Positions 44,885 through 54,534 are shown, numbered from the stretch's first letter. The stretch is 64,000 nucleotides of DNA from an uncultured Prevotellaceae bacterium (GCA_947169115.1 CAMVOK010000003.1:62001-126000); one strand, 5' to 3'. Numbers and translations: made by a program. The notes: generated by a model not told the origin, from the sequence alone.

Positions 44885-47800
44885 TTATTTCACCTTTCTA
44901 ACTTCCTTGCTGCCGTCGGTTCCTGTGGCCTGTACGAGGACTACGCCCCGTGGTGCGCGAAAGGAACGCTTCGACTGGGCTTTCAGTTGTCGCCCCGTGG
45001 TGTCGTAGGCCGAGACATCGCGGATGTTGTTGCCTTCGACGGTGAGGAGGTCGCCCTGGCGGATGACGTTGGTGATGAGCTGGGGGCGATACTTGATGTG
45101 GCTCTGGCCGGTCATGTTGCCGAAGTCGATCTCGTACCATTTGCCAACTTCGGTGGGGAAGACGATGGTGTTGTCGTCAACTACGGTGACGGCAATCTGT
45201 TCGCCACCACAATAGACGGCGTGGGTGGCAATGCCCTTGTACTTGACGGCGCACTCGCGACCGCTTTCCGACTTGATGACCACGGCTGTGAGTTTGCCTT
45301 GCTTCCAGTCTTGGTTGACCTCGAAGTTGCCTACGGCACGAAGTCCGTGGACGTGACCCTCGGGCCATGTGGAGGGCAGGGCAGGGAGGAGTTGCAGGGT
45401 GTCGGAGTGGCTCTGGAGGAGCATCTCGGCGATACCGGCGCAACAGCCGAAGTTTCCGTCAATCTGGAACGGTGCGTGGGCATCGTAGAGGTTGTAATAG
45501 ACACCGCCGGCATACTGGTTGGTGTTGTAGGCCGTGGAGTGCTTGAGGGCGTTCTTCAAGATGGTGTGGGCGTGGTCGCCATCGAGGGCGCGTGCCCAAA
45601 GGTTCACCTTCCATCCCATTGACCATCCGGTGGCCACGTCGCCACGCAACTTCAGGCTGTTGACGGCCGGTTCGAAGTAGGGGCTGGAGGGGTCGATCTC
45701 GGTCAGGGGATAGAGGGCCATGAGGTGGCTCATGTGGCGGTGACTGGGGTCGTCGCTGACATCATAGGGCGAATATTTCCATTCGCGGAGTAGGATGTCG
45801 CCCTTCTTCACACCGTTGCGCGGGTTGGTCCATCCGCCGTTGAGGGAGGTGCTGGCCGTGTAGGTCTCGGTGTGCAGACCTTGGTCGGTCTTTTCGAGAT
45901 AGAGGTTGAGCTTCTCAATGTCGGTAGCGCTGAGCCCGGTTACTGCGGGACCCAATATCTCGTAAGCTTCGCCCACACTCTTGAACAGGGCGTAGATGAG
46001 CTGCTGGGCGTGGGCGGTGCCGTCTTCCGAGGCATGGGCGTTCTGCTCAGCGGAATATTCGTTGGGAGCCACGAAAGTGCCATCGGGGGCGAAGCTGTAG
46101 GCAGTGCCTTTGTAGTTGGAGTTCTGCGTGCTGCTGTCGTAACCGCGGTCTTCAATCATGCGTTCGAACCAGAACTGGGCACAGCTCCAGAGTACGGGGA
46201 AGGCACGGGCGAGGAACTCCTCGTCGCGAGTGTAGCGGAAGTGCTGCCAGAGGTGGCTGCAATACCAGGCATTGGCTACGAAGTAGTTGTTGCCCCAGGT
46301 GCTCATGCCGCCGAAGATGTTGCTCTCGGTGAATACCGTCCATCCGTTTGTGACGCCGCCATATTGGCGGGCTGCACTCTTGTAGCTGGAGGACTGGGCC
46401 ATCTTGATGATGAAGTTGAGGAAGGGCAGATGGGTGTCGGAGAGGTTGGTGGGCTCGGCTGGCCAGTAGTTCATCTGGATGTTGATGTTGGTGTGGATGT
46501 CGGAGTGCCAGGGAGCCTGTGCCAGGTTGTTCCAGATGCCCTGCAGGTTGTTGGGCACGTCGATGCCGCGGCTGCTGGAGATTTCGAGGTAGCGGCCATA
46601 GGAGAAGTAGAGCTGCTCGAGGAAGCGTGCCTCGTCGTTGTTCAGGTTGGAAAGGGTGTTGTAGTAGTTGATGAGGGCCGGGGTTGTGCGCTTGGAGGCG
46701 GCGTTGCCCAGTTGCAGGCTGACGCGGCCGGTTATGGATTCGAAGTCGCTGATGTGGTCGGAGAGTAGGGCATCGAAACCTTTGGCCTCGGCCTGTGCCA
46801 GACGTTCAATCACGGCGGTCTGTATGGTAGCGGCCGTGCCCGAAGTACATTTCATATTGGTGGGACTGTCGTCGTAGGTGGTCATGGCACTGATGAGGAC
46901 TACCACCTCGTCGGCATCCGTGACGGTGACGGTCTTCTTGCTAGTGTCAAAGGTCTTCTCGCCCTGTGAGGGGAGCAGAACGCGCACGTTGGCCTGATAC
47001 TTGACCGTGGTGAGGGTACCGTAGATGCGGATGTCGCCAGGGGCTGCCGTCGAGTTGCCCATGATGCTGGCCTTGGCATCGATGGCATCGCCAGGGGTGA
47101 GGGAAACGCGGAGACTGAGGCGGTTGTTGCCTGTGGCACGGTAGCGCACGGCAATTACCTTGTCGGGGAAGCTGCTGAGGTAGGTTCGGTCGTATTGGGT
47201 CTGTCCGTCAGCCGAAGTGTAGCGGACGCCGGCCGTTCCGTTCTGGATGTCGAGGTAGCGACAATAGTCCTTGGCTCCGTTTGCGGCGCTGTAACCAAAG
47301 TCGCCGCTGATGTCCTCGACGAAGACCGAACCAAAGTTGCGGAAGTAGCCGTGGTCGCCACCGACGGCGTTACTGCCCGACCAAAGGGTCTTCTCGTTGA
47401 ATTGTATTTCGTCTTTCTTGATGCCGCCAAACAGACTGGCACCCAACTGGCCGTTTCCGATAGGCAGGGAGTATTCCATCCAGATGTTGCTGACTCCCGT
47501 GGAGGTGGCGGGCTGGTCGTACCAGAGGGTCAGGGGATGTTCGGGTGTGAATGAGGTGGCTCCCGTGGTGCGAAATTCGGGCATGTCGGGGTCTTCGGGG
47601 TCGATGATGACGAACTTGTTGTTTCCGTCGCCACTCTTCCAAAGGCCCAATGTGGTGCCGGCTCCCGTGCCGCCCCATTGGTTCATGTAAGCTTTTGAGT
47701 CGCTGGTACCCATCCATTGTAGTTGCCAAAAGGTATCTCCCTCTGCCAGAGACCATCCCGAGGCGTCCTCGCTGGTTTGTCCCTGGATGCGACTGGCTGA

Positions 47801-48082
47801 CGTGCTGTAAACGGCATATTGGCCGGCCTTGTTCTGCAACTGAAAGCCCGACAGGCTGCCTACGAACTTCCACAACTGTTTGTCGGTGGCCGTAGTCAGG
47901 GTTCCCTGCTGGGTCGTGAGGTTGGCACCATTGTTGCCGCCAGTCAGGTACAGCTGGCTGTTGTTGAACTGAATGATGTAGTACGTTTCTGTGTTGAACT
48001 TCGGGGTTGTCAACGCCTGAACGAAGTTGAACATTGAAAGTTGAAAGCTGAAAGCCAACAACAAGAACAAATACTTTTTCAT
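44885..48082 (-). CDS. Secreted GH95 alpha-L-fucosidase with N-terminal ricin-like and C-terminal T9SS domains
   Basis: A 1,065-residue exported enzyme. After a signal peptide (about 1-23), residues about 30-160 look like a beta-trefoil carbohydrate-binding domain ([18 protein letters not shown] ... KQLWKFVGS). The GH95 part starts near 185 with LWYDQPA and [17 protein letters not shown]. Its (alpha/alpha)6 barrel has the family motif [25 protein letters not shown] (substrate-positioning Asn residues) and [14 protein letters not shown]95 enzymes release alpha-1,2-linked fucose, or sometimes L-galactose, by inversion. The C-terminus ([20 protein letters not shown] ... GVVLVQATG) is a T9SS sorting domain. 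Part of the signal peptide ([10 protein letters not shown]) is encoded by TTGAAAGTTGAAAGC-type repeats like those in gaps. Confidence 0.92.
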   Translation of the reverse strand: MKKYLFLLLAFSFQLSMFNFVQALTTPKFNTETYYIIQFNNSQLYLTGGNNGANLTTQQGTLTTATDKQLWKFVGSLSGFQLQNKAGQYAVYSTSASRIQGQTSEDASGWSLAEGDTFWQLQWMGTSDSKAYMNQWGGTGAGTTLGLWKSGDGNNKFVIIDPEDPDMPEFRTTGATSFTPEHPLTLWYDQPATSTGVSNIWMEYSLPIGNGQLGASLFGGIKKDEIQFNEKTLWSGSNAVGGDHGYFRNFGSVFVEDISGDFGYSAANGAKDYCRYLDIQNGTAGVRYTSADGQTQYDRTYLSSFPDKVIAVRYRATGNNRLSLRVSLTPGDAIDAKASIMGNSTAAPGDIRIYGTLTTVKYQANVRVLLPSQGEKTFDTSKKTVTVTDADEVVVLISAMTTYDDSPTNMKCTSGTAATIQTAVIERLAQAEAKGFDALLSDHISDFESITGRVSLQLGNAASKRTTPALINYYNTLSNLNNDEARFLEQLYFSYGRYLEISSSRGIDVPNNLQGIWNNLAQAPWHSDIHTNINIQMNYWPAEPTNLSDTHLPFLNFIIKMAQSSSYKSAARQYGGVTNGWTVFTESNIFGGMSTWGNNYFVANAWYCSHLWQHFRYTRDEEFLARAFPVLWSCAQFWFERMIEDRGYDSSTQNSNYKGTAYSFAPDGTFVAPNEYSAEQNAHASEDGTAHAQQLIYALFKSVGEAYEILGPAVTGLSATDIEKLNLYLEKTDQGLHTETYTASTSLNGGWTNPRNGVKKGDILLREWKYSPYDVSDDPSHRHMSHLMALYPLTEIDPSSPYFEPAVNSLKLRGDVATGWSMGWKVNLWARALDGDHAHTILKNALKHSTAYNTNQYAGGVYYNLYDAHAPFQIDGNFGCCAGIAEMLLQSHSDTLQLLPALPSTWPEGHVHGLRAVGNFEVNQDWKQGKLTAVVIKSESGRECAVKYKGIATHAVYCGGEQIAVTVVDDNTIVFPTEVGKWYEIDFGNMTGQSHIKYRPQLITNVIRQGDLLTVEGNNIRDVSAYDTTGRQLKAQSKRSFRAPRGVVLVQATGTDGSKEVRKVK

Positions 48083-48116
48083 GATATATATGCTTTAATG
48101 TTAATATCTAAATGAG

Positions 48117-48148
48117 CCTACCCCGACCCTCCCTAGGGAGGGAGAATA
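48117..48148 (-). repeat. G/C-rich palindromic element (copy 7)
   Basis: Perfect arms ccctccct/agggaggg (48127-48142, no spacer) with the tail tcggggtaggc on the minus strand. It lies upstream of the GH95 start and mirrors copy 6. Confidence 0.8.
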
Positions 48149-48186
48149 CCTTAAACTTTTAAACTCTTAAACTTCTAAACCTCCCT

Positions 48187-48948
48187 CTACTCCCTATTCG
48201 CTTCTTTCACCTTTCGGAACAGGTCGCTGGCAAAGATGAAGGAGTTGAGTTTCTCGTTGGTGGAGGTCATGATTTCGTCCTTCGTTCCCGTCCAGCCTAC
48301 GGTGCCCTCATGGATATAAAGGATATGTTCACCAATGCCCATGACAGAGTTCATGTCGTGGGTGTTCATGATGGTGGTCATGTTATATTCCTGGGTAATG
48401 CTGTGTATGAGTTCGTCGATGACCAGGGAGGTTTTTGGGTCGAGACCCGAATTTGGTTCGTCGCAGTACAGATACTTGGGGTTCAGGGCAATGGCTCGGG
48501 CAATGGCCACGCGTTTTTGCATACCGCCCGATATCTCACCTGGCATCTTCTGCTCGGCTCCTTTCAGGTTGACGCGGTCGAGACAGAACTTTGCCCGCTT
48601 GATGCGGTCGGCCTCGTTCATGTCCGAGAACATGTCAAGGGGGAACATGACATTCTCCAGAACCGTCATGGAGTCGAACAGCGCGGCACTCTGGAATATC
48701 ATGCCCATCTCGCGACGAAGCATCACGCGCTCTTGTTTGGTCATCTTCACGAAGTCACGCCCGTCGTACAGAATTTCTCCTCGCGTAGGGTCGAACAGTC
48801 CCACGAGGTTCTTCATCAACACGGTCTTTCCGCTTCCGCTCTGACCGATGATGAGGTTGGTCTTTCCGTCCTCAAAGGTAAAGTTGATGTCCTTCAATAC
48901 GGTCTTCCCATCCTCGAAGGTCTTATATAAATGTTTGATTTCAATCAT
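48187..48948 (-). CDS. mlaF: ABC transporter ATPase, MlaF type
   Basis: A 253-residue ATPase of the Mla/MCE lipid-transport family, which moves phospholipids between membranes and helps keep outer-membrane asymmetry. Walker A is GQSGSGKTVLMKNL, the signature ISGGMQKRVAIARAI, Walker B LYCDEPNSGLDP and the H-loop NTHDMNSV. GMQKR in the signature motif is typical of MlaF. The permease gene lies upstream on the same strand. No MCE-domain (MlaD) gene adjoins the pair in this window. Confidence 0.92.
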   Translation of the reverse strand: MIEIKHLYKTFEDGKTVLKDINFTFEDGKTNLIIGQSGSGKTVLMKNLVGLFDPTRGEILYDGRDFVKMTKQERVMLRREMGMIFQSAALFDSMTVLENVMFPLDMFSDMNEADRIKRAKFCLDRVNLKGAEQKMPGEISGGMQKRVAIARAIALNPKYLYCDEPNSGLDPKTSLVIDELIHSITQEYNMTTIMNTHDMNSVMGIGEHILYIHEGTVGWTGTKDEIMTSTNEKLNSFIFASDLFRKVKEANRE

Positions 48949-49015
48949 GGAATAGTGATGTCAAATGTCAAATGTTAAATGTTGGATTCGTTTTTTGCAT
49001 TTGCCATTCGTAGCT

Positions 49016-49771
49016 TTAGCTTAGAAGCTGCGTCAGGAAAATGTCGGCGAAGAGAATCAGCATACTGCTGCTGACGACGGCGTTGGTAGAAGCCTTGCCC
49101 ACGTCGAACGAGCCTCCGGTGACGTTGTAGCCGTAGTAGGACGAGACCGAGGCGATGATGAAGGCAAAGGCCACACTCTTGATGATAGACATCCACACGA
49201 ACCAAGGCACAAAGGAGTGCAGAAGTCCGACGGTCAGATCGTCGGGTGTGATGATGCCAGCGTAGGCCGTGGCGTAGGCTCCGAGGAAACCGGAGACGAT
49301 GCTGAAGATGACGAGGAACGGAATCATCGTCATCAGTCCCAACACCTTGGGCAGGATGAGGAACGAGGCAGAGTTGACACCCATGATTTCCAAGGCATCG
49401 ATTTGTTGTGTGACGCGCATGGTGCCAATCTCGGAAGCGATGTTCGAACCCACCTTACCGGCCAGAATCAGACACATGATACTGCTCGAAAACTCCAGCA
49501 CCATGATTTCACGCGTCGTGTATCCTGTTGTGAAGTTCGGCATCCACGGACTCTGGATGTTTAGCTTAATCTGGATGCAGATGACCGCTCCGATGAAGAA
49601 GCTAATCAGCAAGACAATGCCGATGGAATCTACTCCCAGTTGGGACATTTCCTTCACATACTGTTTCATGAACATTCGCATACGTTCGGGAACGGAGAAT
49701 GTCCGACCCATAAGGTCGAGGTATTTGCCAAAAGCGGCAATGAACTTGAGGATGTATTTTATTGCAAACAT
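49016..49771 (-). CDS. mlaE: ABC transporter permease, MlaE type
   Basis: A 251-residue inner-membrane permease, partner of MlaF. MlaE family motifs: IGIVLLISFFIGAVICIQ, ILAGKVGSNIASEIGTMRVTQQIDALEIMGVNS (the coupling helix region) and VMSIIKS-like segments, with about five to six membrane helices. It has a promoter (TATATTTG at 49817-49824 on the minus strand), divergent from lptB. mlaF follows after 67 nt of tcaaatgtcaaat-type repeats. Confidence 0.92.
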   Translation of the reverse strand: MFAIKYILKFIAAFGKYLDLMGRTFSVPERMRMFMKQYVKEMSQLGVDSIGIVLLISFFIGAVICIQIKLNIQSPWMPNFTTGYTTREIMVLEFSSSIMCLILAGKVGSNIASEIGTMRVTQQIDALEIMGVNSASFLILPKVLGLMTMIPFLVIFSIVSGFLGAYATAYAGIITPDDLTVGLLHSFVPWFVWMSIIKSVAFAFIIASVSSYYGYNVTGGSFDVGKASTNAVVSSSMLILFADIFLTQLLS

Positions 49772-49816
49772 TTGTTCAGGCTGTGCGTGTTTGTCGTATT
49801 CTTATATTTAATGCCA

Positions 49817-49876
49817 CAAATATACGAAAAAATCCCTAATCCCTAATTTCTAATCCCTAAATTTTTTGTATTTTTG
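49817..49876. promoter_or_regulatory. Divergent promoters of mlaE and lptB
   Basis: Minus strand: TATATTTG at 49817-49824. Plus strand: TATTTTTG at 49869-49876, whose last base is only 9 nt before the lptB ATG, leaving almost no leader. CTAATCC-type 7-bp repeats lie between. Confidence 0.6.
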
Positions 49877-49884
49877 CGGCCGTA

Positions 49885-50691
49885 ATGGAAGAAAAGAAAG
49901 AACAATTGACCCTGCGCAGCGAAGGGCTGGTGAAGGTGTATGGAAAGCGAACGGTGGTGAACAATGTTTCGTTCAGCGTGTCGCAAGGCGAAATCGTGGG
50001 ACTTCTGGGACCCAACGGGGCTGGAAAGACAACTTCGTTCTACATGACTACTGGCTTGGTTATCCCCAACGAAGGACATATCTACCTTGACGGGAAGGAG
50101 ATAACGAAACTTCCCGTTTATCAGCGTGCCCGTCTGGGCATAGGCTATCTGGCTCAGGAGGCTTCGGTGTTCCGAAAAATGTCGGTGGAGGACAACATCA
50201 TGTCTGTTCTGGAGATGTCGCCAAAGCCAGCGGAATATGAGGGGACAATAGATGAGTACCGACGTTGGAAACTGGAGTCGCTGCTCGACGAGTTCAACCT
50301 TCAGAAGATACGTCGCAATCTGGGCGACCAATGCTCGGGTGGCGAACGCCGCAGGACGGAGATTGCCCGCTGTCTGGCCATTAACCCCAAGTTCATCATG
50401 CTCGACGAACCCTTTGCCGGGGTCGATCCCATTGCCGTGGAGGACATTCAGTATATTGTATGGAAATTGCGTAAGAAGAACATTGGCGTGCTCATTACCG
50501 ACCACAATGTGGAAGATACCCTTTGCATCACCAACCGTGCCTATATGTTGTTCGAGGGACAGATTCTTTTCCACGGCACACCCCAGGAACTGGCTGCAAA
50601 CCCTGTTGTGCGAGCCAAGTACCTTACCAACAGTTTCGTGTTGCGTGACAAGGATTTTGAACAAATGGCTATAGAACGAGGTGAGCAGTAG
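49885..50691 (+). CDS. lptB: LPS export ABC transporter ATPase
   Basis: A 268-residue ATPase that powers LPS transport to the outer membrane with LptFGC. Walker A is GPNGAGKTTSFYM, the signature CSGGERRRTEIARCL (the SGGERRR form is typical of LptB), Walker B FIMLDEPFAGVDPIAVEDI and the H-loop ITDHNVEDTL. The segment GIGYLAQEASVFRKMSVEDNI is also LptB-specific. The gene stands alone with a near-leaderless promoter, divergent from mlaEF; both systems move outer-membrane lipids. Confidence 0.94.
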   Translation: MEEKKEQLTLRSEGLVKVYGKRTVVNNVSFSVSQGEIVGLLGPNGAGKTTSFYMTTGLVIPNEGHIYLDGKEITKLPVYQRARLGIGYLAQEASVFRKMSVEDNIMSVLEMSPKPAEYEGTIDEYRRWKLESLLDEFNLQKIRRNLGDQCSGGERRRTEIARCLAINPKFIMLDEPFAGVDPIAVEDIQYIVWKLRKKNIGVLITDHNVEDTLCITNRAYMLFEGQILFHGTPQELAANPVVRAKYLTNSFVLRDKDFEQMAIERGEQ

Positions 50692-50709
50692 GCGAAGATC
50701 TCAAAATCC

Positions 50710-52215
50710 TCACTTAATCACTTGTTTGCGGTTGCCTATGATGTACACTCCCTTGGGGAGAACAGGACGCTTTGAGGCAACAGCGATGCGTCGTCCACTA
50801 AGGTCGAAGATAACATCGCTTCCAATCTTCGTTTTTCCGTTTTCAATGGGATTGATGTCATCGGCTGTGGGCTGTTGATAGACACGGACGTAGTCGAAGC
50901 GAGTCTCATAGGTGTGCGATGTGTCGGCAGCTTTAGCCCATGAACCATCACCCACACTTTGGTTGAGGATGAGATAAAAGGGGTGGGTGAATGGCCACTG
51001 TCCTTGTTCTAAGATGTTTTCATTACTACTGCGCTCGTAGGTGCCGACAGCGGCTCCATCCACAGTGAAGACCAGATGCTCGTCTGTCCATTCCAGACCG
51101 TAAACATGCCATTGGTTGACGGTTACGTTCTTTGTGAATGAACTTTTTGGGTTCTCTTTGTTTCCAAGGTCATAGGTCCAATGCGAGTGTATCGTATGAT
51201 AGGACTTGTTCTGTGCATCAATGGCCTCGAAGATATCAATCTCTCCAGCGTTTGGCCAGCTTTCGCATGGAGGCTGTGGCATCATCCATGCTGCGGGGAA
51301 GTTACCAGCATATGATTCGGTACGTAGTCTCACCTCTACTTTTCCATAGGTAAACGAGAAATGGTTGCGGGTTTCTATTGCTCCTGTGAGCATCGGCACG
51401 TTGTCGGCATCCGTGTCGGTATTGGGTATGGCGCGACAGACCAAATGCCCGCCCTCTATGAATGCTACGTCTGGCGAATCACTTATCCATCTGTTCCATA
51501 CGCTTCTTCTTCGTGTCGAAGCACTCCATTTCATCGCATCGGGAGCACTTCCATCGGGTTGGTCGAATTCATCGGCAAAAACGAGTTGGTATGCTCCTTC
51601 CACGGGGGCCTGAGTAACATGTAAAAGCACGTCGGCAATGGCTCCTCCATTATTGATGATGGAATTCTTCTCATCTATACGTCCGGCTGGGTCGCAGTTG
51701 TCCCAATCTACTTTCCAGCGCATCATATAGTAGCCTGGTTCTAGATCTTCGGGTATGGTGAATTGTGGTGGTTGCACCCCGGAAAGGTTCTCAAGTTGTT
51801 CACCAGCACTGTTGTAAAGACCACCCTCGAGAGTCATTCCTGCAAAGCTCATTAGTTCGTTGCCTTCCTCCAGCTCACCTTGTGCGCCGGGTTGCTGAAC
51901 GTCGAAGCTACCGTTGCGGTTAAGGTCGATGTAAACATAACCTTGCATCCATGCCCCCGAGTATCCGAAAAACGGTGTAACGGTTTGTCCAGGTTGTACA
52001 ACTAACTGCTGATTTGTCAGGTCGTGGTACATGAGCTGTGAATTGTTCACTTCCACGGTGTTTCCTCCCATAGTGAGCGATGTCAGCATGCGGTCGGTGC
52101 GTGTCCGTGATGTATTGCGGTCAAAGTTTACGCTGTAACTTTCCGTGGTGGGGATGTCCTGTGCCGCTACAGTCATCGCTGTCATCAGCCAGCATGCAAG
52201 TGTTTTCAGTCTCAT
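50710..52215 (-). CDS. Secreted GH16 endo-glucanase-type enzyme with GEVED and T9SS domains
   Basis: A 501-residue protein starting at MRLKTLACWLMTAMTVAAQ (signal peptide). A longer frame upstream would cross the promoter at 52241. Residues about 75-205 form a GEVED domain with YIDLNRNGSFDV, the same type as in the GH123/sialidase gene. The GH16 catalytic motif GEIDIFEAID supplies nucleophile Glu325, Asp327 and acid/base Glu330. The C-terminus (VIFDLSGRRIA ... LPKGVYIIGNRKQVIK) is a T9SS sorting domain. GH16 enzymes cut beta-1,3/1,4-glucans, laminarin, agars or related galactans; the plain EIDIFE motif without the extra residue fits laminarinase or lichenase. It stands alone, without SusCD genes. 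Confidence 0.92.
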   Translation of the reverse strand: MRLKTLACWLMTAMTVAAQDIPTTESYSVNFDRNTSRTRTDRMLTSLTMGGNTVEVNNSQLMYHDLTNQQLVVQPGQTVTPFFGYSGAWMQGYVYIDLNRNGSFDVQQPGAQGELEEGNELMSFAGMTLEGGLYNSAGEQLENLSGVQPPQFTIPEDLEPGYYMMRWKVDWDNCDPAGRIDEKNSIINNGGAIADVLLHVTQAPVEGAYQLVFADEFDQPDGSAPDAMKWSASTRRRSVWNRWISDSPDVAFIEGGHLVCRAIPNTDTDADNVPMLTGAIETRNHFSFTYGKVEVRLRTESYAGNFPAAWMMPQPPCESWPNAGEIDIFEAIDAQNKSYHTIHSHWTYDLGNKENPKSSFTKNVTVNQWHVYGLEWTDEHLVFTVDGAAVGTYERSSNENILEQGQWPFTHPFYLILNQSVGDGSWAKAADTSHTYETRFDYVRVYQQPTADDINPIENGKTKIGSDVIFDLSGRRIAVASKRPVLPKGVYIIGNRKQVIK

Positions 52216-52240
52216 GGTTATATAATGGTGATCTAATGTG

Positions 52241-52248
52241 CAAATGTA
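52241..52248 (-). promoter_or_regulatory. -7 box of the GH16 gene
   Basis: TACATTTG on the minus strand, 26 nt before the chosen ATG. Confidence 0.6.
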
Positions 52249-52442
52249 GTTATTTCGTGTTATATAGCCAAATAAAAACAAATAATTTTGCCCTTTTCAT
52301 TGATTTAACCTTCGGTTTAAGGTACTTCCGCCCGGCGCTCGGCATCTTGGAGGGTGACGCGTTCTTTCCGTTGCTTCGCTTGATGAAAGCATCGCAAGCA
52401 CTGAACGACGTAGCGAAAAGGAGCAAGAAAACTGCAAATAAA

Positions 52443-52474
52443 TTTGCGTTTTCGCTTGCTTATTCGTACCTTTG
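52443..52474 (+). promoter_or_regulatory. tRNA-Leu promoter
   Basis: TTTG (52443-52446), 20-bp spacer with TTCGCTTGCTTATTCG, TACCTTTG (52467-52474), about 12 nt before the mature tRNA. This is the extended spacer type. Confidence 0.75.
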
Positions 52475-52486
52475 CGGCGAAGATCT

Positions 52487-52568
52487 GCGCTTGTGGTGGA
52501 ATTGGTAGACACGCCAGACTTAGGATCTGGTGCCTTCGGGCGTGTAAGTTCGAGTCTTATCAGGCGTA
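52487..52568 (+). tRNA. tRNA-Leu (anticodon TAG)
   Basis: Folds as a class II tRNA. The acceptor stem is gcgcttg/caggcgt (with G-T wobbles) and the discriminator A. The anticodon stem ccaga/tctgg closes the loop CTTAGGA, giving anticodon TAG for CUA codons. It has a long variable arm (tgccttcgggcgt) and a T arm gtaag-TTCGAGT-cttat. The CCA end is not encoded. Confidence 0.95.
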
Positions 52569-52570
52569 CA

Positions 52571-52612
52571 AATAAAAGGAGTAACTAATTGAAGTGTATT
52601 TAGTTGCTCCTT
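52571..52612 (+). terminator. Terminator after tRNA-Leu
   Basis: Imperfect stem (aaaaggagtaact with agttgctccttt) followed by a T-rich tail. Confidence 0.75.
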
Positions 52613-52644
52613 TATTGTTTTATTTTTGTCTGCATTTTGTCCGC

Positions 52645-53658
52645 TTACCCACCTTTTAATATTTTCCTTGCTTGCTCTATCAGCGTGTCTTCGCCCTTGT
52701 CGGCATCGGTCTTGGTGAGGGCACAGGGAATGTCTGGTGCGATGCCAAATTCAATGTGCTGCATGTCTTTATCCAAGGACGGACTGGCACTGAAGCGAAC
52801 AGCCCATCCGTTAGGCAGTTCAGAACTAAAAGGCATACCAGCTCCTCCGCCCGACATGTCGCCGAGCGTGGTCACCTGGGGACACTCACGTGCATTCCTA
52901 ATAAACACATTACAAGCGGAATAGCATTCGCGATTCTGCAACACTACCACACGTTTCTGCCAACGCACACCTTTGGAGGGTTCAATGTATTCGGCTTTGG
53001 GGGCGGAAAAGTCATTATGGCCGCGCCCCGTCTTGTATTGGGTGTAGCCAACAAGGATGCGCTCGTTGGTTAGTCGCTGGCTGAGCATCTCGGCGTAGGT
53101 GACTTGACCGCCGGTATTGCCGCGCATGTCGATGATGAGACCATTGCACGAGCGCAGGTAGTACATTACGTCGTCCAGGTTACCTTCGCCAACCCCATTC
53201 GAAAACGATTCGTAAACAAGGTAACCGATGTTGTCATCCAGAATCCTGTAGTTGATGCCTGCGGCAATCTTATAGTCGGTTCCTAAATATTTGTCGCGCA
53301 ATTCCTGAGTCCAGTTGCGTGGATAGTCTTCGTGCCAACTCCAGTATCGGCTCACGTCAGCACTTGTGTAAAGATTTACGTGACCGTCCCTCAACTCTGC
53401 CAGCATCTCCGTCAGCACTTCCTGTAACTGGGCATTGTTCATGTTGGGATTAATGCGCTGCTTATACTGTGTGTGTACCCGGTTCCAGTCGAGACCGATG
53501 GTTTGTGCCTTGTAGTCCAAGAAACAATAGTGCTCGTCAATAATCGACCACAATGCCTCGAAATTCCCCTCTGGAGTATTGTCAAACGTATCTTCCCTGA
53601 CACACGAGGCCCAAAGTGTGCAGATTAGCCAAAGGAAACAGAGTATTTGTCTTTTCAT
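52645..53658 (-). CDS. S41-family peptidase lipoprotein
   Basis: A 337-residue lipoprotein with lipidated Cys19 in LWASCVRED. It resembles the tricorn/C-terminal-processing peptidase (S41) family: an N-terminal helical domain, NIGYLVYESF, then GLIIDMRGNTGGQVTYAEML (the conserved DxRxNxGG motif) and the catalytic-serine region with Ser247 in NRECYSACNVFIRNA. The catalytic Lys/Gln partner about 25 residues later is not obvious. No PDZ domain is seen. Its start overlaps the DUF3316 gene stop (ATGA), so the two are co-translated. Confidence 0.85.
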   Translation of the reverse strand: MKRQILCFLWLICTLWASCVREDTFDNTPEGNFEALWSIIDEHYCFLDYKAQTIGLDWNRVHTQYKQRINPNMNNAQLQEVLTEMLAELRDGHVNLYTSADVSRYWSWHEDYPRNWTQELRDKYLGTDYKIAAGINYRILDDNIGYLVYESFSNGVGEGNLDDVMYYLRSCNGLIIDMRGNTGGQVTYAEMLSQRLTNERILVGYTQYKTGRGHNDFSAPKAEYIEPSKGVRWQKRVVVLQNRECYSACNVFIRNARECPQVTTLGDMSGGGAGMPFSSELPNGWAVRFSASPSLDKDMQHIEFGIAPDIPCALTKTDADKGEDTLIEQARKILKGG

Positions 53659-54470
53659 CTTATGCGGAGGATTTCACGGGTGTAACCTATGACGAAGGAG
53701 CGTCCGTACTCATGTTGCTTGATTCCGTTTGTGTGGAGCTGGCGCAGGTCGCTGAGATAGCCGAGGGAGACGCGGGCGTGGCGTACGGGAATGTCAACGG
53801 TGAAGAGTTGGCGCAGGGAGAGGGCATTGCCCAGATGGGTACAACGGATGTTGTGGTCGTAGTTTCCACGGTCGAAGAGGTCGTAGTAACTTTGTCCGTA
53901 CTGGGGCATAAAGGCAGCTCCCAACAGAGGAAGATGGGCTTGGTAGTGGAGGGCGATGGTATGCTTTTTTATCTTGAAGCAGTAATCGGCACGGACGAAA
54001 GCAGAGGTGGCGATGCTGGCATGCGCTTGAGCAGGGTTGTTGCCGTTCCTGTTATTGTACAGGATTCCCAGTGTTCCGCCAACCATGCCACCGGCGGTGA
54101 GATTGAGATTCTTCCATAGAATGTCCTTCCATTTTCGTCCCCAGCCAGCATCGTAGCGCACGCCCCCTCCTATGTCGTGGGCATTCTGTGCTGGACTGTC
54201 GGTGTAGGAGAACTCCCCTTGGAGCAGGGTTGTGAAGAGAATGTGCGGATTACGTTGCAGGGTACGGTGTGTCTCGCTGAGAATGGTCAGCTGTGGCCCC
54301 TTATATTCCAAGGGCGAGAGATAGGTGTCGAGGTGGTTCACCTTGCCAATGCCGAAAAGGGTTGTGTGAAGACTCTCCCTATCCCTCCCTTGTAGGGAGG
54401 GGACAGTTTCTTGTGCGAGCAGGGCTGGGGACGACAATGCAAATATAATTAATAGGTATATTCTCTTCAT
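53655..54470 (-). CDS. DUF3316-type outer-membrane protein, with an in-frame palindromic element
   Basis: A 271-residue exported protein from MKRIYLLIIFALSSPALLAQ. The mature part is beta-rich with alternating patterns (FSYTDSPAQNAHDIGGGVRYDAGW, LNLTAGGMVGGTLGILYNNRNGNNPAQA) and ends GYTREILRIR, resembling Bacteroidales DUF3316 barrel-like proteins of unknown function. Residues 22-33 (TVPSLQGRDRES), just after the signal peptide, are encoded by a copy of the G/C-rich palindrome. A TACTTTTG box at 54483-54490 on the minus strand lies 13 nt upstream. It overlaps the S41 gene by 4 nt. Confidence 0.75.
   Translation of the reverse strand: MKRIYLLIIFALSSPALLAQETVPSLQGRDRESLHTTLFGIGKVNHLDTYLSPLEYKGPQLTILSETHRTLQRNPHILFTTLLQGEFSYTDSPAQNAHDIGGGVRYDAGWGRKWKDILWKNLNLTAGGMVGGTLGILYNNRNGNNPAQAHASIATSAFVRADYCFKIKKHTIALHYQAHLPLLGAAFMPQYGQSYYDLFDRGNYDHNIRCTHLGNALSLRQLFTVDIPVRHARVSLGYLSDLRQLHTNGIKQHEYGRSFVIGYTREILRIR
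54375..54405 (-). repeat. G/C-rich palindromic element inside the DUF3316 gene (copy 4)
   Basis: Perfect arms ccctccct/agggaggg (54383-54401, 3-nt centre), with the tail atagggagagtc on the minus strand. It is in frame just after the signal peptide and inverted relative to copy 5. Confidence 0.85.
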
Positions 54471-54494
54471 AATCATAATCGTCAAAAGTATCTG

Positions 54495-54531
54495 CTCCCT
54501 CCCTACAAGGGAGGGCAGGGGGAGAGTCTTT
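54495..54531 (+). repeat. G/C-rich palindromic element (copy 5)
   Basis: Perfect arms ccctccct/agggaggg (54497-54515, 3-nt centre), with tail cagggggagagtc then eight T. It is located between the parC stop and the DUF3316 promoter. Confidence 0.85.
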
Positions 54532-54534
54532 TTT

